Assembly (NCBI GenBank): GCA_036504595.1
Contig: DASXUX010000053.1
Location: forward strand, 264,996 to 328,995
From: DASXUX01 sp036504595
GTDB taxonomy: Bacteria; Planctomycetota; SZUA-567; H5-PLA8
Length of the DNA: 64,000 nt
Direction: 5' to 3'
Below are positions 40,025-49,769 of this stretch, piece after piece. The notes beneath the pieces are model-generated. The model searched no databases and was not told the DNA's origin. It was given only the letters and a program-made list of their open reading frames with translations. Position numbers and translations under genes: made by a program. The stretch's first letter is position 1; the number at the start of each line of letters is the position of its first letter.

Positions 40025-41787
40025 TACTCCCGTCTCTTTCGCAGCGCTCGGAGCACGGCATCGCGCCTGAAGCGCGCCTGTTCTGATGCGGGATCCAGTT
40101 GCAGCGCGATCTGCAATTCGCAGAACGCCGCTTCATAGTCGCCGCTGTCTTGCAGCGCCATTCCGAGATTCACGTGATACAGCGCAACCTGCGGGTCCAG
40201 CCGCGCCGCATGAGCGAACTCGCGCACGGCTTCCGGCAACCGGCCGGTCATCGCCAGCACGATGCCCAGATTGCTGTGAGCCATCACGTGCTCTGGTTGC
40301 AACCGCAGCGCGGCGCGCAAATGCAGCTCCGCCGGGCCTAGTTTCTGCTGTTGAGCCAACAGTGCGCCGTACGCGTTGTGCGCTTCGGGATAAACGCTTC
40401 GCAACTGCAGCGTCTGGAGAAAATGATACTCGGCGCCCGCGAGGTCTCCGCGCTCACTGCAAACTTGCGCCATGTTGTAATGCGCGACCCACGCGTTCGG
40501 ATTTTTCGCCAGCGTGTCGCTCCAGAGCGCCTCGGAGGACGCATACGTTTTCGCCAGCGTGAAGCTCACCACGCTCAGCACGAGGACTGGCAACGCGGCG
40601 CTAGCCAGTCGCAGCCTGCGTACAGGTATTCTTTCGATGACGCGCACAATCGCCCACGCCAAAGCCGTCAGAATCGGCACGCACGCCAGGTACTGATAGT
40701 GATTGCACACCAGCGCGAAGAGCATCGTGTAGAAATCGATGAAACCAAGCGCCGGCAGCAGCATTCCACCGAAGAGAAGCACGGCAGTCAGCGGCCCGCG
40801 CCCAAACTTTTTGCGCAAGGCCCAGAAGACAATCGGCACAACCACGCACGCGGCCAGCAGCAGCCATTGCACGGGCGAGCGCGCATCGACTTGCCACTTG
40901 GGCTCGATCGCCGAAACGTTCGCGGGCCAGACGAGCTTCAGTGCGTAGAACCACAGTGCGCGCGCGGCGATGAGACAGCGCCCAACGAACGTGTAGCTCC
41001 AGTCGATCCCCTTTGCGCCGACGTGATTTTTCTCGATCCACGTTGTCACGGCACCGATCCCCGCGCCCGCCGCCAGCCACGGCATCAGGCTCAGCCAAAG
41101 CCACGCGGCGATCCGTCCGTGCAGCCACCAGATCAGCACCAGCAGCGCCGCCGGCAAAGTCGCTGCGACCGATTTTGCCAGCAGCGCGCCCAGGAAAAAA
41201 ATAAACGCGAGGCCATACCAGCTCCAGTTCACGCGCGCGCGCGCCTGTTCGGGGCCTGCGGGTCTGAGGAACTTCAGGAAACACGCCACCGATGCGAGAC
41301 ACAGCAGCGTCGAAAACGTGTTCTTGAATTCGGTGATCCACGCAACGGATTCGACCTGCATCGGATGCACTGCGAAAAGAAACGCCGCCAGAAACGGCAC
41401 GTGCTCCGAGACGCTGGCCGCGCCAGCCTCGCTTTTTGCCCGAAAAAGTTTCCGCAACAGCCGCCACAGCAGCAGCGCATTCGCTGCATGCAGCAACGTG
41501 GTGACGACGTGGTACCCGAGAGTGCGAGTCCCGAAAAGTTGGTACTGCACCCAGAAGCCCGTGTTCGTCAGCGGGTAATAATGCGGGCTGGCGGCGGGCT
41601 CAAACCAGATCTGGTAAAGTCCGTGAACCGAACGCAGCGTGCGGTTTTCGGTCACCCACTCGTTGTCGTCCCAGAGGAATTCGCCATTGAACGCCGGAGC
41701 ATAGATCGCCACCACCGCGCCGATTAGCAGCGCCGCTTTCAGCCAGCAGCGCCAGCCCATTTGGTTTGGCGAGGAGTCCGCATCCAT
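40024..41787 (-). CDS. TMTC-like polytopic membrane protein with TPR domain
   Basis: 587 residues from ATG 41787. The N-terminal ~400 residues hold about ten membrane helices and the first-loop pattern DDNEWVTENRTLRSVHGL, followed by YYPLTNTGFWVQYQLFGTRT and HPMQVESVAWITEFKNTFS. This is the signature of TMTC/GT-C-type O-mannosyltransferase relatives. The C-terminal ~180 residues are TPR repeats (AHYNMAQVCSERGDLAGAEYHFLQTLQ and similar). It may glycosylate exported proteins; activity is inferred. The upstream gene on the same strand ends 14 bases before it. The gene at 58523 is a relative. Confidence 0.75.
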   Translation of the reverse strand: MDADSSPNQMGWRCWLKAALLIGAVVAIYAPAFNGEFLWDDNEWVTENRTLRSVHGLYQIWFEPAASPHYYPLTNTGFWVQYQLFGTRTLGYHVVTTLLHAANALLLWRLLRKLFRAKSEAGAASVSEHVPFLAAFLFAVHPMQVESVAWITEFKNTFSTLLCLASVACFLKFLRPAGPEQARARVNWSWYGLAFIFFLGALLAKSVAATLPAALLVLIWWLHGRIAAWLWLSLMPWLAAGAGIGAVTTWIEKNHVGAKGIDWSYTFVGRCLIAARALWFYALKLVWPANVSAIEPKWQVDARSPVQWLLLAACVVVPIVFWALRKKFGRGPLTAVLLFGGMLLPALGFIDFYTMLFALVCNHYQYLACVPILTALAWAIVRVIERIPVRRLRLASAALPVLVLSVVSFTLAKTYASSEALWSDTLAKNPNAWVAHYNMAQVCSERGDLAGAEYHFLQTLQLRSVYPEAHNAYGALLAQQQKLGPAELHLRAALRLQPEHVMAHSNLGIVLAMTGRLPEAVREFAHAARLDPQVALYHVNLGMALQDSGDYEAAFCELQIALQLDPASEQARFRRDAVLRALRKRRE

Positions 41788-41801
41788 CAGCTCTGCGTCC
41801 G

Positions 41802-42944
41802 TCACACTTTTGCGAAGGCCTGTTCCAGGTCCGCGATCAGGTCGTCGAGGTGTTCGATGCCCGTCGAGACGCGGATCAGATTCTGCGTGATCCCCACCGC
41901 GCGCCGCACGTCCTCCGGCATCGACACATGCGTCATCGACCACGGATGCTCGATCAGCGACTCTACGCCGCCCAGGGATTCGGCGAGCGTGAAGAGATGC
42001 ACGCCGCCGAGCAGCCGGAACGCTTCCTCCTGCCCGCCTTTCACGCGGAACGAAAACGTTCCGCCAAAGCCGGTCATCTGTTTGAGCGCCAGCGCGTGCT
42101 GCGGATGCGATTCGAGCCCCGGATGCAGAACGTTTTCAACCTTCGGATGTTTCGCCAGCCAGCGCGCCAGCCCCAGCGCGTTCTTGTTGTGAGCGTCCAT
42201 GCGCACGGGCAGCGTCTTCACGCCGCGCAAAACAAGGAAGCAGTCCTGCGGGCCGGCGCACGTTCCCATCGCGTTCTGCAAAAATTTCATTTTTTCGGCC
42301 AGGGCCGGATCTTTCACGATCACCGCGCCGCCGACCACATCCGAATGCCCGTTGATGTACTTCGTCGTCGAATGCACGACGATGTCGAAGCCCAGATCCA
42401 GCGGCCGTTGAAAGTACGGCGAAAGGAACGTATTGTCGCAGATCGTTGTGATCTTCTGCGGCCGGGCGATATCGGCGATCGCCTTCAGGTCGAGCAAGTT
42501 CATCAGCGGATTGGTCGGCGTTTCCGTCCAGATCGCGCGCGTGTTGGGGCGAATCGCTTTCTTCAGCGCCGCCAGATCGCGCAGATTGACGAATTCCAGC
42601 GCCACGCCGTTCTTCGCGATGACTTGGATGAGCAGCCTGTACGTTCCGCCGTAGATGTCGTCGTGAACGATCACGTGATCGCCCGGACCATACTGCTGCA
42701 GGACGGTCGCCTCGGCCGCCATGCCTGTCGCGAACGCAAATCCGTGCGTGCCGCCTTCCAGAGCCGCGAGGCAATCTTCGAGCGCCTTGCGCGTCGGATT
42801 TCCGCTGCGCGAATAGTCGAACGGCCCCGGCTGATTGACTCCCTTGAATGCAAACGTCGAAGTCTGGTAAATCGGCGTCATCACCGCTCCGTACGCCGGA
42901 TCAGGCTTCTGCCCCGCATGAATCGCCAACGTCTCAAATCGCAT
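41802..42944 (-). CDS. cystathionine gamma-synthase/lyase-family PLP enzyme
   Basis: 380 residues from ATG 42944 with AGGAG at 42953-42957. The fold-type I Cys/Met metabolism features are AYGAVMTPIYQTSTF, DYSRSGNPTRKALE, FATGMAAE, and ICDNTFLSPYFQRPLDLG, ending in the PLP-lysine box IVVHSTTKYINGHSDVVGG (Lys in TTKY). SLGGVESLIEHPWSMTH is also typical. It acts in transsulfuration: either cystathionine gamma-synthase (methionine synthesis) or gamma-lyase (cysteine synthesis), which sequence inspection alone does not separate. It is upstream of the TMTC-like gene in an apparent operon. Confidence 0.88.
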   Translation of the reverse strand: MRFETLAIHAGQKPDPAYGAVMTPIYQTSTFAFKGVNQPGPFDYSRSGNPTRKALEDCLAALEGGTHGFAFATGMAAEATVLQQYGPGDHVIVHDDIYGGTYRLLIQVIAKNGVALEFVNLRDLAALKKAIRPNTRAIWTETPTNPLMNLLDLKAIADIARPQKITTICDNTFLSPYFQRPLDLGFDIVVHSTTKYINGHSDVVGGAVIVKDPALAEKMKFLQNAMGTCAGPQDCFLVLRGVKTLPVRMDAHNKNALGLARWLAKHPKVENVLHPGLESHPQHALALKQMTGFGGTFSFRVKGGQEEAFRLLGGVHLFTLAESLGGVESLIEHPWSMTHVSMPEDVRRAVGITQNLIRVSTGIEHLDDLIADLEQAFAKV

Positions 42945-43232
42945 AGCTTCTCCTGTTAATTCAATCTGTTCGCCCGAAAGGAGCATAGCCGCTCGAACGG
43001 CCCCTGAATAGTGAACTCGGCCCGAGATGCTTGGCCACTAGCACAATCTCCCTGGATTGCGCGCTGTTCGGTTCCCCTCTCCACCGCGAGGGAGAGGGGT
43101 TAGGGGTGAGGGGGCCGCTCGAAAGCCATCGCCCCTGTTGCACCGCCCGCCCCCGTACTCGTTTTCAGCGCACCGCCGCTTGCGCAAAAAACTCCGCGCG
43201 TTAGGGTGAGAAACTCAGAATAGGGACAACCC
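42945..43232. repeat. gene-free stretch with two repeats
   Basis: Holds a variant CACAATCTCCCTGGATTGCG (43041-43060) and the palindromic CCCCTCTCCACCGCGAGGGAGAGGGG block (43074-43099), with GGGGTGAGGGGG to 43112. The latter uses the same vocabulary as the mutS insertion at 6.3-6.6 kb. No gene is seen. Confidence 0.65.
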
Positions 43233-43430
43233 GTGAATCCGACGATTTTTCTCTATAAGAGCCTTGATGAGAAACAGCGGCGAATCTGTTTCTTCATCCA
43301 GCGCGTCGCGACCGGCAGCGGTCCCGCCAAGGTCCCGCCCGGCATCTCTCTCCTCCCCGGCGGCACGCTGAGTGACGAGCAGTTCGACCTGCTCCGCCAG
43401 TCCGGCTGGAACATCCACGTCATGAAATGA
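43233..43430 (+). CDS. small uncharacterised protein
   Basis: 65 residues from GTG 43233, AGGGA about 7 bases upstream. FLYKSLDEKQRRICFFIQR and GGTLSDEQFDLLRQSGWNIH suggest a compact alpha/beta protein. No family recognised. Confidence 0.5.
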   Translation: MNPTIFLYKSLDEKQRRICFFIQRVATGSGPAKVPPGISLLPGGTLSDEQFDLLRQSGWNIHVMK

Positions 43431-43529
43431 TGTCATTGGTCATTGCGCACGCCGTGTCCTGGCAGTTAAGGACGAATGACCAATGTAGTCACTGAAGCCG
43501 GCCTGCGGGGCGAAAGCACTGCCTGCCGT

Positions 43530-46500
43530 TCAAGGCGCTACGCGCAAAACGCGCACGCCGTAGGGACCGGGCAGCTTCACTTTCACAGCAGCGTTCGCGG
43601 CGCCGAGCGCTTCGCCGGATTCGGCGTCGGTGAGTTTTAGCGCGTCGGTGCTGAAGGCTGCGGCTTTGGGCAGAAGCTTGATCTCAGTTTCCGCGTCCTG
43701 GTCGGACCAGCTCGCGAGGACGATCAGGATTTCTTTTGTGGCGGGTTTGCTCAGGGCGAGCCATTTCACGCTGTCATTGCTGACGCTCAGGAGCGGACTT
43801 TCGGCCCAGTAGTTGTGAACGGTGACGGCGTCCGTGGCGTAGCCGAAATCCCAAATCAGCTTCTCCTCTTTGATGTCGCGACCGCGCTGGATCTCGTGAA
43901 CCAGGCGCATGGCCCATTCGGTGCGCTCGACGAGGCGATCGACTACCGCTTTGGGTTTGGTTTCGCGAAGCTTCGCGAAAACTTTGTTGCTGTTGCCGGT
44001 GACGGCGTAGAGCGAGAGCGGCATGTTGCCGAGTTGCAGGCCGGTGGTTTCAGTGCGCAGCCAGTCCGGCGCGAACGGCTTGTCGTTGCCCAGTTCGTGA
44101 TCGAGGTCCACCGTGCCCCAGCCGTGCACGGGCGCGACAACCGTGTTCGTCATGTGCAGGACCCATTCGAGCGGCTCCTTGCGCACGCGCCGGTTCAGTT
44201 GCAACGCGGTCCACACGCGGCGCTGGTATTCGCGCTGCGCCCAGATCAGCAGAGCGGGCTGGATGTTGCCGTCTTCGCAGATGTAAGCGTCGGTGGTGCG
44301 GCGATTCGACGAAAGCTTCAGGTACACGTTGTCCCAGTAGATGCTCACGCCGCGCTTCATCCATTCATTGGCGAAGTAGGTGCCGAAATCGCGATAGCTG
44401 GCTCCGAACGTCACGCCCGCGTTGCCGCCGACGAAGGCATAGCCAGTGTCCATGCTGGCCCCCTGTGGCGTCTGGCGCGCGAAGCCGTCGGCTTCGCCGC
44501 CCCATTCATCCTGAAAGACGACCCACTCCGGGCGCGGCGTCGCGGCGTACATTTCTTCCTGATAGACGGCAATCGGTTTGGTCAAGCCGGCGCTCTTGGC
44601 ATTGCCAGCGAAATGCGAGACGCTGTTGAGCCAGTCCCACGAACCGTGCACCGGCGGCGGCTTGTGCTCGGCGGCGTAGCTCTTGAACCAGGCTTCATCG
44701 AAGGGCTTGCCTTCGCGGCACTCAAGGATCTTGTCCACGATGCGCCAATCGTCCTTGAACGGGCCTTGCGAGGCGCACTGCAAACCGCCCCAAGGCACGA
44801 CGGCCAGTCCGCCCGGGCAGTACGGCAGGCGCTGGCGAAAATCGGCGGGCATCGGCTTCGTCGGGGTCGCTTGCAGGCCGAAGACGAGCGTGCGAGCCTC
44901 CTTTAGTGTGGTCGGCGTGTTGATCAGATAAATCTTGAGCGTCAGCACGCCGCCGGCGCGCGAAAGTTCCTGGATCGGCGTTTTGCTTTTATTCTTCTCG
45001 GTGCACCATCCTTTGTCGTTTTCGGCAAACCACGCCAGCCCGCGTTCTTCGGCTCCGAGCCAGATGTACGGAACGAACGAGTTGCGCCAGAGCGGCGAGT
45101 GCACCGCTTTGGAGCCGTCCCAGACGACGCCTTCGCCTTTGGGCGTGAAGCCGGAGTGATTTTGCCGGAGCCCGTCGGCGATGGCATGCATGAGCGGCGC
45201 TTCGGAATCCTTCAGCGGAATCTCGATCCAGAGCTTCTGGATTTCGGCAGGCCTGTCGCCGGGCGAAAGCTGCATCTCGACTTTCATGCAACCATCGACT
45301 TCGATGGTGGACATTGTCGAAACGTTCACGGCGCTAGATATGGCTTCGGCTTTGAAGGTGGCTCTGTGCGGCAGTATTTCCGTGAATATGTTTCGGCCCT
45401 TACCAGCAGCCCACTTGACCTCGTGGTCAGCAGCGATGCATCGCATCACCATTGGCCCTGCGAGAATATCGCGGCCTTTGGTGACGACTTTTTCGAAAAG
45501 ACCGAAGCCACTCAGGTCGTAGCTTCGCTGCACGACGCTTATTGTCTTGCCGTTTACTGATATGGGTGTGAACGGCGGGAACATCTCGTCGGTCACGCCG
45601 ATCTTGTTGTTCTCCCAGACGAAACGTTTTCGGACGAACGGGAATCCGCCGCCGGGAACCTGCGAGCCATCCGCCATGGTTGCTGTCGTTGTCAGCGTGT
45701 ACGAGCCGTCTTCGAGCGCCGGGACCGTTAAGCTTCTCTCTTCGCGCGTGAAGGGCGTCTGGTCTTCGCACAAGGTTTTGCCTTGAGCGTTTTTCAGCGC
45801 GAGCTTCACCGAAGCGATGCGGTCGGGCGCGACGTGGTTGTCGAGAATGTAGTAGATCTTGTTGTAAGTCGGCAGGTATTGGCCGCGGACTTCGACGGGC
45901 CGCAGGCGAACTTTGTCCGAGAGCTGCGCCGGGTCGGTGTAGCGCGCGTAGGCGTTGGCGACTTCCTCGGGCATGAGCGGCTCCGGATAGACGTAGACTT
46001 CGTCGATCAGGCCGTTGCCACCGGGGAAGAAGTTGATTTGCGTGAGCAGGCCTTTGGTGTCGCCGGGGCGCTGCAAACTTTCGCCATAGCCACGCGCAGC
46101 TTCCTTGCCGTTGACATAGAAGGCGATGTCCTTCCCCTTCCACGTCACAACGATGTGGTACCAGCGGCCGGGAAAGTAGAGCGTGCCCGTTTGATCCGTG
46201 ACGAAGTGCAGCCCGGCGTCTTTGCCTTTGCTGAAGTACAGTGACAGCGGCGAACCTTCGGGCCGCTGACTATTGAACAGGTAAAGCGTGAAGGCGTTCG
46301 TCGTGATGAAGCCGATGTTGCGGTCGGAGCAACTGTTGAAGCCGACGGGCTGGCCCCAGAATTCGATGGAGCCTTTGTCCAGGCTTCCGAGCTGCGGCGC
46401 GTCGAGCGTCAGTCTGCCCTGGAGCGCTCCACCACGCACACCGGCGGGGATAAACGTGCCCGTGCTCTTTGCTTTCACGCCGGGGACTTTATCGATCGTC

Positions 46501-47360
46501 AAATCCGCGTTGCCGTCCAGCGCGAGATACACGCCAGGAAGATGTTCGGGCGCGAAGTGCGGAGCGCCTTGCGCGAGCGGTGCGGCGGGGGCGGCCTTGA
46601 AGCGCTCGGGAGCGTCCGGCGGCTGGAACTGGAAAACGTTGCGGTGAATGCGGAGTTGATCGATCAGACCTTCAATTCCTGAATCGCCTTTGTCGTTATT
46701 GCCGACGAAGAGCGGGCCGGGTTTCTTCTCTTCGTCGCCGGAGACAGTCAAGCCCTGGCCCCAGTTGATTCCGGCACAGACCAGTTCCTTGCCGTCCACA
46801 TACAGCCGGCGGTGGCTATCGGGAAATTGCGCGCTGATGCCGGCGACGTGCAACCATTTGCCGGGGACGATGGCGCCGGGCTGCGAGGAGGTCCGCGTCG
46901 TGCTGCCGTAAAAACAATTTGTCGTCTCCAGATGCAGCGCGCCGGCGCTGTCCACGAAAAGCGCGAAGCCTTTGGTCACGTCGTGGGTGGGATCGTACTG
47001 GGGGTTTTTATCCACCTCAGCGGGGCGGAAAACGATGTAGCCATTCTTGGCAGGCAGCTTGTCGAGCTTGATCCACGCCTCGATGCTCAGGAATCCGCCG
47101 GGGAAGATTTCGGACGGCATGACCTTCAGTCCGCTGCGGCCGTTGAGTTTCAGTGCGCTGCCAAACTTACCCTGCGGGTCGAGAGTGGGTTCGCCGACTG
47201 TATCGATGCTGGCGATTTTGCCTTCGCCGGTCTTCAGGTCAGTGCATGGCATGAGCAGATACGTGTCGGCGTCGGTTTTGTACTCGGTCCAAAAGGCAAC
47301 GTCGGTACCCAGCGCGTTGACACACATCAAGAGTACGCAGATGCCAAGTGCGCGATTCAT
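43530..47360 (-). CDS. secreted LamG and glycoside-hydrolase-like protein
   Basis: 1276 residues; ATG 47360 with AGGAG 8 bases upstream; signal peptide RALGICVLLMCVNALG. Two concanavalin-like LamG domains: ~65-245 (GFLSIEAWIKLDKLPAKNGY, KWLHVAGISAQFPDSHRRLY) and ~305-480 (GSIEFWGQPVGF, WYHIVVTWKGKDIAFYVNGK). Residues ~500-1180 resemble the large glycoside-hydrolase-like (DUF6067/GH123-related) architecture common in polysaccharide-degrading PVC bacteria, for example YIWLGAEERGLAWFAENDKG and VSIYWDNVYLKLSSNRRTTD. The last ~90 residues are a beta domain. Probably acts on a polysaccharide outside the cytoplasm; the catalytic residues are not assigned. Confidence 0.72.
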   Translation of the reverse strand: MNRALGICVLLMCVNALGTDVAFWTEYKTDADTYLLMPCTDLKTGEGKIASIDTVGEPTLDPQGKFGSALKLNGRSGLKVMPSEIFPGGFLSIEAWIKLDKLPAKNGYIVFRPAEVDKNPQYDPTHDVTKGFALFVDSAGALHLETTNCFYGSTTRTSSQPGAIVPGKWLHVAGISAQFPDSHRRLYVDGKELVCAGINWGQGLTVSGDEEKKPGPLFVGNNDKGDSGIEGLIDQLRIHRNVFQFQPPDAPERFKAAPAAPLAQGAPHFAPEHLPGVYLALDGNADLTIDKVPGVKAKSTGTFIPAGVRGGALQGRLTLDAPQLGSLDKGSIEFWGQPVGFNSCSDRNIGFITTNAFTLYLFNSQRPEGSPLSLYFSKGKDAGLHFVTDQTGTLYFPGRWYHIVVTWKGKDIAFYVNGKEAARGYGESLQRPGDTKGLLTQINFFPGGNGLIDEVYVYPEPLMPEEVANAYARYTDPAQLSDKVRLRPVEVRGQYLPTYNKIYYILDNHVAPDRIASVKLALKNAQGKTLCEDQTPFTREERSLTVPALEDGSYTLTTTATMADGSQVPGGGFPFVRKRFVWENNKIGVTDEMFPPFTPISVNGKTISVVQRSYDLSGFGLFEKVVTKGRDILAGPMVMRCIAADHEVKWAAGKGRNIFTEILPHRATFKAEAISSAVNVSTMSTIEVDGCMKVEMQLSPGDRPAEIQKLWIEIPLKDSEAPLMHAIADGLRQNHSGFTPKGEGVVWDGSKAVHSPLWRNSFVPYIWLGAEERGLAWFAENDKGWCTEKNKSKTPIQELSRAGGVLTLKIYLINTPTTLKEARTLVFGLQATPTKPMPADFRQRLPYCPGGLAVVPWGGLQCASQGPFKDDWRIVDKILECREGKPFDEAWFKSYAAEHKPPPVHGSWDWLNSVSHFAGNAKSAGLTKPIAVYQEEMYAATPRPEWVVFQDEWGGEADGFARQTPQGASMDTGYAFVGGNAGVTFGASYRDFGTYFANEWMKRGVSIYWDNVYLKLSSNRRTTDAYICEDGNIQPALLIWAQREYQRRVWTALQLNRRVRKEPLEWVLHMTNTVVAPVHGWGTVDLDHELGNDKPFAPDWLRTETTGLQLGNMPLSLYAVTGNSNKVFAKLRETKPKAVVDRLVERTEWAMRLVHEIQRGRDIKEEKLIWDFGYATDAVTVHNYWAESPLLSVSNDSVKWLALSKPATKEILIVLASWSDQDAETEIKLLPKAAAFSTDALKLTDAESGEALGAANAAVKVKLPGPYGVRVLRVAP

Positions 47361-47496
47361 GGAGATTCTCCTAACGATACAGAATTCAGAACTGAGGCAG
47401 ATCTATCGTTTTATACACCGATGCGACGGACGAAGCCGATTGCGCAAAGACTGGCAGGAAGTTAGTCTATGTGCGGCAAGCGCGGAGGCGGAGTCT

Positions 47497-47727
47497 ATGC
47501 GGCACGAGTTCACGGTTATCTATCAGGAAATCGAAAACGGTTGGATCATGGCGCGAGTTCCGGAATTGCCCGGCGCGGTGACGCAAGGCAAAACGCTTAG
47601 AGAGGCGCGCTCCATGATCAGGGAGGCCGTTAAGCTGCTGCTCCTGTCCTATCGAGAAAATGCAACGAAAGCTGCTCCTGGAAACGCAGTTCACGAAAAG
47701 CTAACCGTCAACATTCCAGCCGCATGA
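47497..47727 (+). CDS. hicB: HicB-family antitoxin
   Basis: 76 residues from ATG 47497 with GGAG at 47488-47491. The partial RNase-H-like HicB fold is clear: FTVIYQEIENGWIMARVPEL, PGAVTQGKTLREARSMIREAV. There is no C-terminal DNA-binding module; the short tail ends KLTVNIPAA. The stop codon overlaps the hicA start (ATGA, 47724-47727). The order antitoxin-toxin is a known variant of the usual hicAB. Confidence 0.85.
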   Translation: MRHEFTVIYQEIENGWIMARVPELPGAVTQGKTLREARSMIREAVKLLLLSYRENATKAAPGNAVHEKLTVNIPAA

Positions 47728-47909
47728 AACGGCGCGACCTTATCCGGCACCTCACCAGCCATGGATGCGCCTTTGACCGCGAAGGACGCAGGCATACGAT
47801 CTATCGGAATTCCGCGAGCGGGCGGTGCGCGGCAGTGCCACGACATCGAGAGGTGCAGGACACGACAGCGCGTTCCATCTGCGATGAACTGATGATACCA
47901 CGGCCGTAG
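47724..47909 (+). CDS. hicA: HicA-family mRNA interferase toxin
   Basis: 61 residues with the dsRNA-binding-like fold: KRRDLIRHLTSHGCAFDREG, the catalytic His in RRHTIYRN (~28-35), and AVPRHREV. HicA cleaves mRNA and tmRNA on ribosomes until bound by HicB. Translational coupling to hicB through the ATGA overlap. Confidence 0.88.
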   Translation: MKRRDLIRHLTSHGCAFDREGRRHTIYRNSASGRCAAVPRHREVQDTTARSICDELMIPRP

Positions 47910-47934
47910 GCGCCACAGACTGAGGGAGACTTTA

Positions 47935-48753
47935 ATGCAAATCGCACTGACATTTGTCCTGAGCTGCGTTTTGGTTCTGCAGGCCGCGTGCTTCGCGGCG
48001 GATGCGGGGACCGAGCCGTTTCCGGGCAAGAAGACGGATTGGAATGGATACGCGAAATACGATTTCGCGATCGAGGGCAACACGTACCTGGTCGTCGTGC
48101 CGAAAGAAGCCGCGCCGGGAAAGCCGTGGATCTGGCGTGCGGAATTTTTCGGGCATGAGCCGCAGGGCGACATTGCTTTGCTGGGCAAGGGCTGGCACGT
48201 CGTCCACAACGCCAACGCGGCCGGACAGTACGGCGGGCCGAAGGGCGTGGCGGTGTGGGATGCGGCCTACGCGTACCTGACGAAGAACGGCCTTTCGGCA
48301 AAGCCGGTGCTGGAAGGTTTCAGCCGCGGCGGCCTGCTCTGTTACAACTGGGCGGTGAAGAATCCGGACAAGGTCGCGGGCATTTACGGCGACGCTCCGG
48401 TGTGCGATTTCAAAAGCTGGCCGGGCGGAAAAGGCAAAGGCCCCGGCAGCAAGGGCGACTGGCAGAATTGCTTGAAGTGCTACGGCCTGACTGAAGAGCA
48501 GGCGATGGCGTACAAGCAGAATCCCGTCGATATGCTGGAGGTGCTGGCCAAAGCGAAGGTTCCTCTGTTCCACATTGCCGGCGACGCGGACAAAGTCGTG
48601 CCGATCGAAGAAAACACGAACATCATCGCCGAACGCTATAAGAAACTCGGCGGCGACATCCAGCTCATCATCAAGCCCGGCGTCGATCACCACCCGCACT
48701 CGGTGAAAGACCCGGCGCCGATTGTGGAGTTCTGTTTGAAGTGTCTGAAATAA
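47935..48753 (+). CDS. secreted alpha/beta hydrolase
   Basis: 272 residues; ATG 47935 with GAGGGAGA upstream; signal peptide ending near QAACFAA. The nucleophile elbow is GFSRGG (Ser ~124), the acid lies in HIAGDADKVVP, and the His in VDHHPHSVKDP. The WIWRAEFFGHEPQGDIALL segment is typical of esterase-like proteins in PVC genomes. Substrate unknown, possibly a carbohydrate ester given the glycoside-hydrolase-like neighbour on the other strand. Confidence 0.8.
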   Translation: MQIALTFVLSCVLVLQAACFAADAGTEPFPGKKTDWNGYAKYDFAIEGNTYLVVVPKEAAPGKPWIWRAEFFGHEPQGDIALLGKGWHVVHNANAAGQYGGPKGVAVWDAAYAYLTKNGLSAKPVLEGFSRGGLLCYNWAVKNPDKVAGIYGDAPVCDFKSWPGGKGKGPGSKGDWQNCLKCYGLTEEQAMAYKQNPVDMLEVLAKAKVPLFHIAGDADKVVPIEENTNIIAERYKKLGGDIQLIIKPGVDHHPHSVKDPAPIVEFCLKCLK

Positions 48754-48759
48754 ACAAAG

Positions 48760-48832
48760 GCTTTGGGCTTTGGACTATAGGCTTTGGGTACGCTTGCTTA
48801 AGTCCCAAAGCCCAAGGTCCAAAGCCCAAAGC
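48760..48832. terminator. long hairpin between convergent genes
   Basis: GCTTTGGGCTTTGGAC (48760-48775) pairs perfectly with GTCCAAAGCCCAAAGC (48817-48832); TAGGCTTTGGG and TCCCAAAGCCC extend it inside. It lies between the hydrolase stop (48753) and the hisG stop (48838), so it is probably a bidirectional terminator built from a repeat word. Confidence 0.6.
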
Positions 48833-48837
48833 TCGTT

Positions 48838-49710
48838 TTACGGGATCAGCTTCGTCAACGGATACTCAATGATTCCCGTTGCGCCGGCGCGGCGGAGTTC
48901 GGGGACGATCTTGCGGACTTTGGATTCGGCGATGACAGCTTCGGCGGCGTGCCAGCCTTGACGGGCCAGGGGGCTGAGCGTCGGGCTGCAGAGGGCTTCA
49001 AGTTTTTCGAGCACGACCTTCAGTGCTGAATCGGGCACGTTCATCTTGAGGCCGACCATTTCCTGAGCTTTGATCGCGGCCTGCATCAGCATGCCGATAT
49101 TTTCGAGCTTTTCGCGCTTCCACGGGTCGGCCCACGCGGTGCGGTTGGCGACGATTTGCGTGCAGGATTCCGAAACCGTATCGACGATGCGCAGGTTGTT
49201 CGCGCGCAGGGAGCGGCCGGTTTCAGTGACGTCCACGATCGCGTCGGCCAGATCGGGCGGCTTGACTTCGGTCGCGCCATGGCTGAATTCGACGTGCGCT
49301 TCCACGCCGTGCTTGGCCAGGTATCTCTTCGTCGTGTTCACCAGTTCGGTCGCGATGACCAGGCCGTTCAGGTCTTTAGGGCTCTGCACTGTGGATTTGT
49401 TCGGCACCGCCAGCACCCAGCGCACGGGAGCGAGAAGCTGCTTGCTGTAAACCAGGTCCGCGACGACCTGCACGTCGGCGTCGTTTTCGAGCACCCAGTC
49501 TTTTCCGCAGATGCCGGCGTCGAGCTTGCCCATCTGGACGTAGCGCGGCATTTCCTGCGGGCGCAAGAGCACGCATGAGATTTCTTCGTCGTCAATGTAG
49601 GGGTAGTAGCTGCGGGAGCCGGAGGAAACCTTCCAGCCGGCTTTGCCGAGCAGATCAAAGGTGGACTGTTCCAGGCTGCCTTTGGGCAGAGCCAGCGTGA
49701 GCTTGTTCAT
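48838..49710 (-). CDS. hisG: ATP phosphoribosyltransferase, long form
   Basis: 290 residues from ATG 49710 with AAGGAGA 6 bases upstream. It is the first enzyme of histidine synthesis, joining ATP and PRPP. The start LTLALPKGSLEQSTFDLLGK, the PRPP-binding DAIVDVTETGRSLRANNL (~157-174) and the C-terminal regulatory HisG_C domain (~215-290, ending ATGIIEYPLTKLIP) identify the histidine-inhibited long form. It is alone, with no other his genes nearby. Confidence 0.93.
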   Translation of the reverse strand: MNKLTLALPKGSLEQSTFDLLGKAGWKVSSGSRSYYPYIDDEEISCVLLRPQEMPRYVQMGKLDAGICGKDWVLENDADVQVVADLVYSKQLLAPVRWVLAVPNKSTVQSPKDLNGLVIATELVNTTKRYLAKHGVEAHVEFSHGATEVKPPDLADAIVDVTETGRSLRANNLRIVDTVSESCTQIVANRTAWADPWKREKLENIGMLMQAAIKAQEMVGLKMNVPDSALKVVLEKLEALCSPTLSPLARQGWHAAEAVIAESKVRKIVPELRRAGATGIIEYPLTKLIP

Positions 49711-49769
49711 CCCGTCTCCTTTATGTAGCGATGGCCGCGACCAAACTTTAGGCAGAAGACAATGCCAGC

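Noticed and set aside
41766..42959. 397-codon plus-strand frame opposite the PLP enzyme
   Set aside because: It is a shadow of a clearly identified gene; Arg/His-rich composition is typical of antisense GC-rich frames.
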